Assembly (NCBI GenBank): GCA_965267405.1
Contig: OZ253954.1
Coordinates: 992,001 to 1,056,000 of the forward strand
DNA from: JAPPOI01 sp028818055
Lineage (GTDB): Bacteria; Pseudomonadota; Alphaproteobacteria; Rhodobacterales; Rhodobacteraceae
Direction: 5' to 3'
Length of the DNA stretch: 64,000 nt
Shown here: positions 24,183 to 32,595 of the stretch, in pieces
How positions within the stretch are numbered: position 1 is the stretch's first letter
How the letters are laid out: each line of letters starts with the position of its first letter
The notes under the pieces: model-generated
Databases searched by the model: none
What the model was told of the DNA's origin: nothing
What the model saw: the letters and a program-made list of their open reading frames with translations, nothing else
Translations under genes and position numbers: made by a program

Positions 24183-24712
24183 ACCTGCGGGCAAAGATAT
24201 CTGGTCTTTGCATCGCATCTGCGGTGGTCTTTACGACTGTCGTGGTCGCAAACGCGCGTTCGCCGCAAACTGATGCTGATAGCGCAATTGCTGCGTTTTC
24301 GGCCAATTGCTTTTCGCCTCGACTTAGTAGGTCGAAGGCAAATGAGGTATTTGGTCTCGCAAACGTACGCTACGACTTTTACGATCTTGATCCCTTCACC
24401 AGCGCCGCGCCAACCCCGGCGTCGGTCCGACCGGCAACACCCGGCACTGATCGACGGTGCGAGGTCTCGTTTGCGGGCGATCACACTGAAATTGCCGTCG
24501 GCGCTGTGACGTCGCAACTGGAACTTGAAGGATTGAGGGAAGTTGTAGACCTACCCGGCAGTCACGAAAGCCTGCGCACATCCAGTACGGCCTTGCTTGC
24601 TGCTCGGCGCCTTAACCATCTGAAAATTGCTGTTGTACACGTGGGTACCCGCCCTTTTGAGAACGGCATCGAAACTTTTTTGAACGTCGAACGACTGCGT
24701 TCACCAAGATAA
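24179..24712 (+). CDS. Exported protein coupled to sucC, unknown function
   Basis: A 177-residue protein with an N-terminal signal sequence (NLRAKISGLCIASAVVFTTV, followed by NARS). Its GTG start overlaps the sucC TGA by four bases (GTGA), and sucD follows 11 bases on, so it is an integral part of the suc operon. The mature part holds two Cys (ANCFSPRLSR and RRCEVSFAGD) that could form a disulfide, and a C-terminal block LNHLKIAVVHVGTRPFENGIETFLNVE. It has a general layout like the protein at 25605 (exported, one Cys near the start and one in a strand), but the sequences are too divergent to call paralogy. Function unknown. Confidence 0.7.
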   Translation: MNLRAKISGLCIASAVVFTTVVVANARSPQTDADSAIAAFSANCFSPRLSRSKANEVFGLANVRYDFYDLDPFTSAAPTPASVRPATPGTDRRCEVSFAGDHTEIAVGAVTSQLELEGLREVVDLPGSHESLRTSSTALLAARRLNHLKIAVVHVGTRPFENGIETFLNVERLRSPR

Positions 24713-24723
24713 GGAATACGGGA

Positions 24724-25605
24724 ATGTCCGTTCTCATCGACAAGAACACCAAGGTCATCTGTCAGGGTTTTACCGGTAGCCAAGGCACCTTCCATAGCGA
24801 GCAGGCCATTGACTATGGCACTCAAATGGTGGGCGGGGTGACCCCCGGCAAAGGCGGGCAAACGCACCTTGATCTTCCTGTTTTCAACTCGTGCCACGAA
24901 GCGGTTGCGAAAACCGGGGCAAATGCGTCCGTAATCTATGTGCCGCCGCCGTTTGCAGCTGACTCGATCTTGGAAGCAATCGATGCAGAAATCCCGCTGA
25001 TTGTGGCCATCACTGAAGGCATCCCTGTTCTGGACATGATGCGCGTCAAGCGCGCGCTGGAGCACTCGGACACGATCCTGATCGGCCCGAACTGCCCGGG
25101 CGTGATCACGCCTGATGAATGCAAAATCGGCATCATGCCCGGACACATTCACAAGAAGGGTTCGGTTGGCGTCGTGTCACGGTCTGGCACCCTAACTTAC
25201 GAGGCCGTGAAACAGACGTCTGATGTTGGCCTCGGCCAGTCGACTTGTGTTGGTATCGGCGGCGATCCAATCAAGGGAACAGAGCACCTCGACGTGCTGG
25301 AATGGTTCCTGGCTGACGATGAAACACAGTCGATCATCATGATTGGTGAGATCGGCGGTTCGGCGGAAGAAGAAGCCGCACAATTCCTGATCGACGAAGC
25401 CAAGAAGGGCCGAAAAAAGCCGGTCGCAGGCTTCATTGCGGGCCGCACCGCACCTCCGGGACGCCGCATGGGTCACGCGGGCGCGATTGTCGCCGGTGGT
25501 AAAGGCGGCGCCGAGGACAAGATCGAAGCAATGCGGTCTGCCGGGATCGTTGTGGCCGACAGCCCAGCAGGTCTTGGCGAGGCAATGCTGGAGGCGATTG
25601 GCTGA
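24724..25605 (+). CDS. sucD: Succinyl-CoA synthetase alpha subunit
   Basis: The 293-residue alpha subunit, which carries the phosphohistidine. It shows the CoA-binding start SVLIDKNTKVICQGFTGSQGTFHS, VTPGKGGQTHLDLPVFN, IGPNCPGVITPDECKIGIMP and the active-site block RTAPPGRRMGHAGAIVAGGK, with the phosphorylated His in GHAGAI. Length is typical. It lies between two genes for exported proteins in the suc operon and its stop overlaps the next start (TGATG). Confidence 0.98.
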   Translation: MSVLIDKNTKVICQGFTGSQGTFHSEQAIDYGTQMVGGVTPGKGGQTHLDLPVFNSCHEAVAKTGANASVIYVPPPFAADSILEAIDAEIPLIVAITEGIPVLDMMRVKRALEHSDTILIGPNCPGVITPDECKIGIMPGHIHKKGSVGVVSRSGTLTYEAVKQTSDVGLGQSTCVGIGGDPIKGTEHLDVLEWFLADDETQSIIMIGEIGGSAEEEAAQFLIDEAKKGRKKPVAGFIAGRTAPPGRRMGHAGAIVAGGKGGAEDKIEAMRSAGIVVADSPAGLGEAMLEAIG

Positions 25606-26201
25606 TGCGAGGCGCGGCAACATACACGATGATTGCCGCATCGATCCTTGCCATGCCTGCTTTTGCGGGCATGCAAACGGCTGTAGACCTTTGCCTGGAT
25701 ACATCTTTGGACATTCCAGCACGTGCCGAGGCATTCGAAGCACATGGCTGGATGACGGAGAATTCAGTAAAATCCGCGGAGTCCCTGTTCAGGGACGCCG
25801 TAATCATCAGCACCGTCAGCGCAACGGATCAGACGAGTTGGCCAAACGCCGAAAAGCGCGCCGAAGCATTGGCAGTTCCCTTCGGTAAACGCCTTTCTGC
25901 GCGCAAAGTGCATGTGTTGCGTACTGACTCTTCGGCGATCGTATTGCAACGAAACGGACAGGGACTTCAAACGTGCCTTTACGTCGGCAACGAAGCCGGT
26001 CTTTCGATCATCGCCGATGTCTTGGATGGATCGGTTCTACGCACGATTGGCGAAGTGACACGTATTCGCGGTGATGGACCTAAGTCGTCGATCTCGTCGC
26101 ACCACATTTCGCCAGAAGCTGCCGCCGAATTCGCGAAACCGCTGAACTATACCACCGCTTTCTCTATTGTACTTGATCGTCAACCGGGGGACCTCCCATG
26201 A
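25605..26201 (+). CDS. Exported protein coupled to sucD and sucA, unknown function
   Basis: A 198-residue protein with a Sec signal peptide (MRGAATYTMIAASILAMPAFAG). Its start overlaps the sucD stop by one base and its stop overlaps the sucA start by four (ATGA), so it is translationally linked to both enzymes. The mature part has Cys residues at AVDLCLDTSL and LQTCLYVGN, and a C-terminal GDGPKSSISSHHISPEAAAEF segment with a pair of His. I do not recognise a family. Conservation of this arrangement in other Rhodobacteraceae would argue for a periplasmic task tied to TCA flux, but this is inference. Confidence 0.72.
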   Translation: MRGAATYTMIAASILAMPAFAGMQTAVDLCLDTSLDIPARAEAFEAHGWMTENSVKSAESLFRDAVIISTVSATDQTSWPNAEKRAEALAVPFGKRLSARKVHVLRTDSSAIVLQRNGQGLQTCLYVGNEAGLSIIADVLDGSVLRTIGEVTRIRGDGPKSSISSHHISPEAAAEFAKPLNYTTAFSIVLDRQPGDLP

Positions 26202-29146
26202 CTGAACAAAGCTCAAACGATATCTTTAAGGCTTCGTCCTTCCTGCAAGGACACAACGCCGAGTATATCGAGCAGCTGTATGCGCGATATGCGAATGACC
26301 CAAATGCTGTCGACGCGGCTTGGCAACAATTTTTTCGCGAACTTGGTGACACCGAAATTGACGCAAAACGCGAAGCCGAAGGTCCAAGTTGGGCGCGCGC
26401 CGATTGGCCACCGATGCCGAACGACGAACTTACAAGCGCGCTGGATGGTCAGTGGGCCGAGCCCGAAAAAGCGGCTGAAAAGATCAAGTCAAAGGCTGCG
26501 GAACACGGCGTAAAGGTCAGCGACGAGGCCATCAAGCAGGCGGTCCTCGATAGTATCCGAGCGCTGATGCTCATTCGAGCATACCGAATTCGTGGTCATC
26601 TGATCGCCGAGATTGATCCATTGGGAATGCGGGATCAAACGCCGCACCCAGAGCTCGACCCAAAATCCTACGGCTTCGCCGATGCTGACATGGATCGGCC
26701 GATCTTCATCGACAAAGTGCTTGGGCTTGAGATGGCCTCGATGCGCGAAATTCTTGCCATCGTGAAACGCACATACTGCGGAACTTTCGCGCTGCAGTAC
26801 ATGCATATCTCGAACCCTGAAGAGGCTGCATGGCTGAAGGAACGCATCGAAGGCTATGGCAAAGAGATTGCGTTTACCCGCGAGGGCCGGAAAGCCATTT
26901 TGAACAAGCTCGTCGAAGCTGAAGGGTTCGAAAAATTCCTTCATGTCAAATACATGGGCACCAAACGCTTCGGATTGGACGGTGGTGAAAGCCTGATCCC
27001 CGCGATGGAACAAATCGTCAAGCGCGGAGGTGCGCTGGGCGTCGAAGAGATCATCGTCGGCATGCCGCACCGCGGACGTCTGAGCGTTTTGGCCAACGTT
27101 ATGGGCAAGCCATACAAAGCGATCTTCAACGAATTCCAAGGCGGCAGCTTCAAACCCGAAGATGTCGATGGCTCTGGTGACGTGAAATACCACCTTGGAG
27201 CCTCATCAGACCGTGAGTTTGACGGAAACACAGTTCACCTCAGCCTGACGGCCAACCCGTCTCACCTTGAGGCTGTGAACCCCGTTGTATTGGGCAAAGC
27301 ACGAGCGAAGCAAGATCAGCTCAATGACGATGCCCGCACAAAGGTGCTGTCGATCCTCTTGCACGGTGATGCGGCTTTTGCCGGACAAGGGGTCGTGGCT
27401 GAATGCTTCGGCCTTTCAGGTCTGAAAGGTCACAAGACCGGCGGCACAATCCATATCGTCGTTAATAACCAGATCGGCTTCACAACGGCCCCGCACTTCT
27501 CGCGCTCATCTCCTTATCCAACCGACATTGCATTGATGGTTGAAGCGCCAATCTTCCACGTCAACGGCGATGATCCTGAAGCGGTCGTACACGCAGCCAA
27601 GGTAGCGACCGAGTTCCGCCAGAAATTCGGAAAAGACGTTGTTATCGACATGTTCTGCTATCGCCGCTTTGGTCACAACGAAGGTGACGAGCCGATGTTC
27701 ACCAACCCGGTGATGTACAAGCGGATCAAAAGTCACAAAACGACACTGTCGCTCTATACCGAGCGCCTCGTCCGCGACGGGCTGATCCCCGAGGGTGAGA
27801 TTGAAGACATGAAAGCCAGCTTCCAAGCTTATCTGAATGACGAGTTTGAAGCGGGTAAAAACTATAAGCCAAACAAAGCTGACTGGTTAGACGGACGTTG
27901 GTCCCATCTGGACAAACAAGCCGAAGACTATCAGCGCGGCAAAACAGCAATCAAATCAGAGACGTTTGATGAGATTGGCACCGCGCTGACGGCAGTTCCG
28001 AACGAGTTTCCGATCCACAAAACCGTCGATCGGCTCGTCGAAACCAAGAAGAAGATGTTTGAAAGCGGTCAGGGCCTCGATTGGGCAACTGGCGAAGCGA
28101 TGGCGTTCGGATCGCTTCTGCTGGAAGGATATCCGGTTCGTCTCGCTGGGCAGGACTCAACACGAGGCACGTTCAGCCAGCGCCATTCAGCGTTCATCAA
28201 TCAAGAGACTGAGGAACGCTTCAAGCCATTGAACCACATTCGAGCCGGGCAAAAACGGTACGAGGTGATCGACTCGATGCTTTCAGAGTACGCCGTTCTC
28301 GGTTTTGAGTATGGCTATTCACTGGCTGAACCGAACGCGCTGACGATGTGGGAGGCGCAATTCGGCGACTTTGCCAACGGCGCTCAGATCATGTTCGACC
28401 AATTCATCTCATCGGGCGAACGCAAGTGGCTACGGATGTCTGGATTGGTCATGCTTCTACCGCATGGTTTCGAAGGCCAAGGCCCAGAACACTCGTCAGC
28501 AAGGTTGGAGCGGTTCTTGCAGATGTGTGCGGAAGACAACTGGATCGTCGCGAACTGCACGACACCCGCCAACTACTTCCATATATTGCGTCGTCAATTG
28601 CACCGCAGCTACCGAAAGCCGTTGGTGCTGATGACTCCGAAGTCGCTTTTGCGGCACAAACTTGCGATCAGCAACAAGGATGATTTCGTAAACGGATCGA
28701 GCTTCCACCGTGTCCTTTGGGATGATGCCGAAAAAGGCCATTCCGACACGAAGTTGAAGCCTGACAACAAAATCAAACGCGTCGTTTTGTGTTCCGGCAA
28801 AGTATATTTTGACCTGCTCGAAGAACGGGATGCGCGTGGTATCGATGACATCTATCTGATGCGCGTTGAACAGTTCTATCCGTTCCCGGCGCTCAGTATG
28901 GTCAAAGAGCTCGAACGGTTCCCGAACGCCGACTACGTTTGGTGCCAGGAAGAACCGAAGAACCAAGGCGCTTGGTTCTTTATGGAGCCCAATATCGAAT
29001 GGGTTCTGACCCGGATTAAAGCGAAGATCACCCGCCCAATTTATGCCGGGCGCCCTGCAGCGGCATCTCCCGCGACCGGTCTCGCATCAACTCACAAAGC
29101 TCAACAAGCGGCGCTCGTCGATGACGCGCTGACACTGGAAGGTTAA
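26198..29146 (+). CDS. sucA: 2-oxoglutarate dehydrogenase E1 component
   Basis: The 982-residue thiamine-diphosphate-dependent E1 subunit, which decarboxylates 2-oxoglutarate and passes the succinyl group to the lipoyl arm of SucB. The N-terminal peripheral helix FLQGHNAEYIEQLYARYAND (the E2-binding SucA signature), RLSVLANVMGKPYKAIFNEF, the ThDP block GDAAFAGQGVVAECFGLSGL with the NNQIGFTT Mg site, and C-terminal FEGQGPEHSSARLERFLQMC and WCQEEPKNQGAWFF are present. Length is usual for alphaproteobacteria. It overlaps the preceding gene and lies five bases before sucB. Confidence 0.98.
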   Translation: MTEQSSNDIFKASSFLQGHNAEYIEQLYARYANDPNAVDAAWQQFFRELGDTEIDAKREAEGPSWARADWPPMPNDELTSALDGQWAEPEKAAEKIKSKAAEHGVKVSDEAIKQAVLDSIRALMLIRAYRIRGHLIAEIDPLGMRDQTPHPELDPKSYGFADADMDRPIFIDKVLGLEMASMREILAIVKRTYCGTFALQYMHISNPEEAAWLKERIEGYGKEIAFTREGRKAILNKLVEAEGFEKFLHVKYMGTKRFGLDGGESLIPAMEQIVKRGGALGVEEIIVGMPHRGRLSVLANVMGKPYKAIFNEFQGGSFKPEDVDGSGDVKYHLGASSDREFDGNTVHLSLTANPSHLEAVNPVVLGKARAKQDQLNDDARTKVLSILLHGDAAFAGQGVVAECFGLSGLKGHKTGGTIHIVVNNQIGFTTAPHFSRSSPYPTDIALMVEAPIFHVNGDDPEAVVHAAKVATEFRQKFGKDVVIDMFCYRRFGHNEGDEPMFTNPVMYKRIKSHKTTLSLYTERLVRDGLIPEGEIEDMKASFQAYLNDEFEAGKNYKPNKADWLDGRWSHLDKQAEDYQRGKTAIKSETFDEIGTALTAVPNEFPIHKTVDRLVETKKKMFESGQGLDWATGEAMAFGSLLLEGYPVRLAGQDSTRGTFSQRHSAFINQETEERFKPLNHIRAGQKRYEVIDSMLSEYAVLGFEYGYSLAEPNALTMWEAQFGDFANGAQIMFDQFISSGERKWLRMSGLVMLLPHGFEGQGPEHSSARLERFLQMCAEDNWIVANCTTPANYFHILRRQLHRSYRKPLVLMTPKSLLRHKLAISNKDDFVNGSSFHRVLWDDAEKGHSDTKLKPDNKIKRVVLCSGKVYFDLLEERDARGIDDIYLMRVEQFYPFPALSMVKELERFPNADYVWCQEEPKNQGAWFFMEPNIEWVLTRIKAKITRPIYAGRPAAASPATGLASTHKAQQAALVDDALTLEG

Positions 29147-29151
29147 CGAAA

Positions 29152-30663
29152 ATGGCAACTGAAGTTCGCGTCCCAACGTTGGGCGAAAGCGTTACTGAAG
29201 CCACAGTGGCGACTTGGTTCAAGAAGCCCGGCGACGCCGTCGCCGTCGATGAAATGCTGTGTGAGCTAGAGACTGACAAAGTAACGGTAGAAGTACCCTC
29301 GCCCGCAGCTGGCACGTTAGGGGACATTGTCGCGAAAGAAGGCGAAACTGTTGGGGTCGATGCGCTTCTGGCGACATTGGTCGAAGGCGATGCACCAGCT
29401 GCTGCCGCCCCGGCAAAAGAAGAAGCGCCAGCGGCCGCAGCTGCCCCTGCCTCAAACGGTAGCGGAGCAAGCATAGACGTTATGGTCCCAGCGCTTGGCG
29501 AGAGTGTCGCCGAAGCAACCGTGTCTTCATGGTTCAAGAAGGTCGGCGATACAGTGTCGGCAGACGAAATGCTCTGCGAGCTGGAGACTGACAAAGTTTC
29601 AATCGAAGTGCCTGCGCCGTCTGCTGGAACCATCACCGAGATTCTTGCCGGGGACGGCGCGACTGTTGAAGCTGGTGGCAAACTGGCAGTCATGATGGCC
29701 GGTGCAGGCGCCGCCGCTGCTGCGTCCGCGCCAGCCGCCGAAGCGCCAGCCGCGGCGCCAACATCTGGTAAAGACGTCGAGGATGCACCGTCTGCCAAGA
29801 AAATGATGGCCGAGAATAATCTGAGCGCTGATCAGGTCACCGGAACCGGTCGTGACGGACGCATCATGAAAGAAGACGTGCAAAAGGCTTTGGCAAATCC
29901 GACACCAGCAGCAGAAGCCCCGGCCCCAGCGGCGCCTCGCGCTCCAGTTGCCGCCGAGGACGAAGCGCGGGAAGAGCGTGTGAAGATGACGCGCCTTCGC
30001 CAAACGATCGCGCGTCGCTTGAAAGATGCACAGAACACAGCGGCAATGCTGACGACCTACAACGAAGTCGACATGTCAGCAGTGATGGGCTTGCGCAAAG
30101 AATACAAAGAGCTTTTTGAGAAGAAGCATGGCGTGAAACTTGGCTTCATGTCCTTCTTCACCAAGGCCTGCTGCCACGCATTGAGAGAAGTGCCTGAAGT
30201 CAACGCCGAGATCGACGGCACCGACGTTGTGTACAAGAACTTTGTTCACATGGGCATCGCCGTTGGCACGCCGACAGGGCTTGTTGTTCCAGTTGTTCGC
30301 GATGCCGACCAGATGTCGTTCGCGTCCATCGAGAAGAAGATCAACGAACTTGGCGTTCGTGCCCGGGACGGCAAACTCTCAATGGCAGAAATGCAAGGCG
30401 GAACGTTCACAATCTCGAATGGCGGTGTTTACGGATCACTGATGTCGTCACCCATTCTGAACCCGCCGCAGTCCGGTATCCTTGGCATGCACAAAATCCA
30501 GGAACGGCCCATGGTCGTGAATGGTGAGATTGTTGTGCGGCCAATGATGTACCTCGCTCTTAGCTACGACCATCGGATCGTAGACGGGAAAGGCGCGGTA
30601 ACGTTCCTTGTTCGTGTGAAAGAGGCGCTGGAGGATCCACGGCGGTTACTCATGGATCTGTAA
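29152..30663 (+). CDS. sucB: 2-oxoglutarate dehydrogenase E2 component (dihydrolipoamide succinyltransferase)
   Basis: A 503-residue E2 subunit with two lipoyl domains instead of one. Lipoyl lysines lie in ELETDKVTVEVPSPAAGTL (first domain) and ELETDKVSIEVPAPSAGTI (second). Ala/Pro-rich linkers join them to the peripheral subunit-binding domain (SAKKMMAENNLSADQVTGTG) and the acyltransferase core, whose catalytic DHRIVDGKGAVTFL is near the C-terminus. Two lipoyl domains occur in OdhB of several Rhodobacteraceae; E. coli SucB has one. The start has a weak upstream GGAAGG. It is cotranscribed with sucA and lpdA. Confidence 0.97.
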   Translation: MATEVRVPTLGESVTEATVATWFKKPGDAVAVDEMLCELETDKVTVEVPSPAAGTLGDIVAKEGETVGVDALLATLVEGDAPAAAAPAKEEAPAAAAAPASNGSGASIDVMVPALGESVAEATVSSWFKKVGDTVSADEMLCELETDKVSIEVPAPSAGTITEILAGDGATVEAGGKLAVMMAGAGAAAAASAPAAEAPAAAPTSGKDVEDAPSAKKMMAENNLSADQVTGTGRDGRIMKEDVQKALANPTPAAEAPAPAAPRAPVAAEDEAREERVKMTRLRQTIARRLKDAQNTAAMLTTYNEVDMSAVMGLRKEYKELFEKKHGVKLGFMSFFTKACCHALREVPEVNAEIDGTDVVYKNFVHMGIAVGTPTGLVVPVVRDADQMSFASIEKKINELGVRARDGKLSMAEMQGGTFTISNGGVYGSLMSSPILNPPQSGILGMHKIQERPMVVNGEIVVRPMMYLALSYDHRIVDGKGAVTFLVRVKEALEDPRRLLMDL

Positions 30664-30681
30664 AATCGATAGGAGGGAAAG

Positions 30682-31068
30682 ATGTCGTCCGAAATTGACG
30701 TTCTAGTACTTTACGGTTTGCTCACTGTGGTCGTTTTGCTGATCCAAGTTCTTTTGGCCATCCCACAAGTTGGATTGGCCTATCTCGCTACCCCGCGAGA
30801 TGAGCGTAGAACGCTCGAAGGTGTTGCCGGACGTTCTCTGCGCTGTTTGGAAAACTCGATCGTTGCGATGGCTCTTTTTGCCCCTGCCGTTCTGGTTTTG
30901 AACGCGCAAGGTGTGTCCACAACTTCATCGCTTTGGGCCGCACAGCTCTTTTTGTTCGCACGTGTTGCCTACGTGCCAATCTATCTCATGGGAATTCCGT
31001 GGCTTCGCACGGGTGTATGGCTTGTCGGCTTTCTAGCCACTGCATACCTGTATTTTGTCGCGCTCTAA
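30682..31068 (+). CDS. MAPEG-domain membrane protein
   Basis: A 128-residue protein with about four membrane helices (YGLLTVVVLLIQVLLAIPQV, then NSIVAMALFAPAVLVLNAQG, LWAAQLFLFARVAYVPIYLM and RTGVWLVGFLATAYLYFV). The ENSIVAMALFAPAV and AQLFLFARVAYVPIYLMGIP blocks are typical of MAPEG proteins (membrane-associated eicosanoid/glutathione metabolism). The ATG follows TAGGAGGG. It sits between sucB and lpdA, separated by 18 bases on each side, so it is transcribed with the 2-oxoglutarate dehydrogenase genes. No enzymatic role is established for such bacterial members. Confidence 0.85.
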   Translation: MSSEIDVLVLYGLLTVVVLLIQVLLAIPQVGLAYLATPRDERRTLEGVAGRSLRCLENSIVAMALFAPAVLVLNAQGVSTTSSLWAAQLFLFARVAYVPIYLMGIPWLRTGVWLVGFLATAYLYFVAL

Positions 31069-31085
31069 TTAAGGAATAAGCGTCT

Positions 31086-32474
31086 ATGGCCAACTATGAC
31101 GTCATCGTAATCGGCAGCGGCCCCGGCGGCTATGTCTGCGCCATTCGCTGCGCTCAATTAGGTCTAAAAACGGCCTGTGTTGAAGGGCGCGAAACTTTGG
31201 GCGGCACCTGCCTGAACGTGGGTTGTATCCCGTCAAAGGCGCTTCTCCACGCAACCGAAATGCTTCATGAAACCGAAGAAAACTTTGGCAAAATGGGCAT
31301 CAAGGTTTTGCGTCCAGACGTCGATTGGAAAAAGATGCTTGAGTACAAGCAAGACACTATCGACGCGAATACCAAGGGCATTGAGTTCCTATTCAAAAAG
31401 AACAAGGTCGACTGGCTGAAAGGCTGGGCGACCATTCCTGAGGCCGGCAAAGTCGCCGTCGGCGGCGAAGTTCACGAGGCCAAGAACATTGTCATTGCTA
31501 CCGGCTCCGAGCCATCGAGTCTGCCCGGCGTCGAGGTAGATGAAAAGACAGTTGTGACATCAACCGGTGCCCTGGAATTGGGCAAAATTCCAAAATCGAT
31601 GATCGTTATTGGTGGCGGTGTAATTGGTCTGGAGCTGGGGTCGGTTTACAATCGGCTAGGAGCTGAGGTCACTGTCATCGAGTTCCTCGATGCGATCACT
31701 CCCGGCATGGATGCCGAGGTTCAGAAGACATTCCAGCGCACCCTAAAGAAGCAGGGTATGAAGTTTGTGATGGGTGCTGCCGTGCAAAAAACCGAGGCGC
31801 TAAAAACCAAAGCCAAGGTGACATACAAGCTGCGCAAGGATGACAGCGAACATCAGATCGACGCTGATGTCGTCTTGGTTGCCACTGGGCGGAAACCCTA
31901 CACCGATGGTTTGGGTCTTGGTCCGCTTGGCGTTGAATTGACCGATCGGGGTCAAGTCAAAACCGACGACCATTGGCGTACCAACGTTTCAGGCATTTAT
32001 GCGATCGGGGATGCAATCACCGGCCCGATGCTGGCACACAAGGCTGAAGACGAAGGCATGGCAGTCGCTGAAACCATCGCCGGACAAGCAGGTCACGTGA
32101 ATTACGGCGTCATTCCTGGCGTCATCTATACGCATCCCGAAGTGGCGACCGTTGGCCAGACGGAGCAGCAGCTCAAAGAGGCTGGACATGCGTACAAAAT
32201 TGGCAAGTTCTCGTTTATGGGCAACGGCCGTGCCAAGGCCAACTTTGCGGCCGATGGTTTCGTGAAGATCCTCGCTGACAAGGAAACGGACCGGATACTA
32301 GGCGCTCATATCATTGGCCCAATGGCTGGCGATCTGATCCATGAAATCTGCGTCGCAATGGAGTTTGGTGCGGCTGCCGAGGATCTGGCACGCACTTGCC
32401 ACGCGCATCCGACGTATTCAGAAGCTGTCCGTGAAGCAGCTTTGGCTTGCGGCGATGGGCCTATCCACGCTTGA
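31086..32474 (+). CDS. lpdA: Dihydrolipoamide dehydrogenase (E3)
   Basis: The 462-residue FAD-dependent E3 that reoxidises the lipoyl groups of SucB with NAD. It has VIGSGPGGYVCAIRCAQLG for FAD, the redox-active pair in GGTCLNVGCIPSKALLH, the NAD-binding VIGGGVIGLELGSVYNRLG, YAIGDAITGPMLAHKAEDEG and the C-terminal catalytic HAHPTYSEAVREAA. Length is standard. It closes the suc operon and is followed by a weak hairpin. Confidence 0.97.
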   Translation: MANYDVIVIGSGPGGYVCAIRCAQLGLKTACVEGRETLGGTCLNVGCIPSKALLHATEMLHETEENFGKMGIKVLRPDVDWKKMLEYKQDTIDANTKGIEFLFKKNKVDWLKGWATIPEAGKVAVGGEVHEAKNIVIATGSEPSSLPGVEVDEKTVVTSTGALELGKIPKSMIVIGGGVIGLELGSVYNRLGAEVTVIEFLDAITPGMDAEVQKTFQRTLKKQGMKFVMGAAVQKTEALKTKAKVTYKLRKDDSEHQIDADVVLVATGRKPYTDGLGLGPLGVELTDRGQVKTDDHWRTNVSGIYAIGDAITGPMLAHKAEDEGMAVAETIAGQAGHVNYGVIPGVIYTHPEVATVGQTEQQLKEAGHAYKIGKFSFMGNGRAKANFAADGFVKILADKETDRILGAHIIGPMAGDLIHEICVAMEFGAAAEDLARTCHAHPTYSEAVREAALACGDGPIHA

Positions 32475-32479
32475 TCAAT

Positions 32480-32495
32480 GCCCTTGCGGGGCTTT
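32480..32495 (+). terminator. Weak terminator-like hairpin after lpdA
   Basis: GCCC (32480-32483), a 5-base loop and GGGC (32489-32492) followed by TTT and a GT-rich tail lie four bases past the lpdA stop. The stem is short and the T-run poor, so termination here is only plausible. Confidence 0.4.
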
Positions 32496-32595
32496 GTGTC
32501 CGGCGGACTTAGGAAATGGTGGTGTGGCACGTAGACCACTGGCACCCAAGTTGTGACATTGGTAAGAGCTTCTCACCAAAACTAGGAACTACGCC

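Noticed and set aside
26489..27193. 234-residue open frame on the minus strand
   Set aside because: It lies wholly within sucA in antisense and has no domain or ribosome site; the GC bias in the third codon positions fits sucA.
29028..29798. Long Ala/Ser-rich open frame on the minus strand
   Set aside because: It is the exact antisense of the end of sucA and the lipoyl and linker regions of sucB. Its low-complexity composition comes from the Ala/Pro-rich linkers, and it has no ribosome site.
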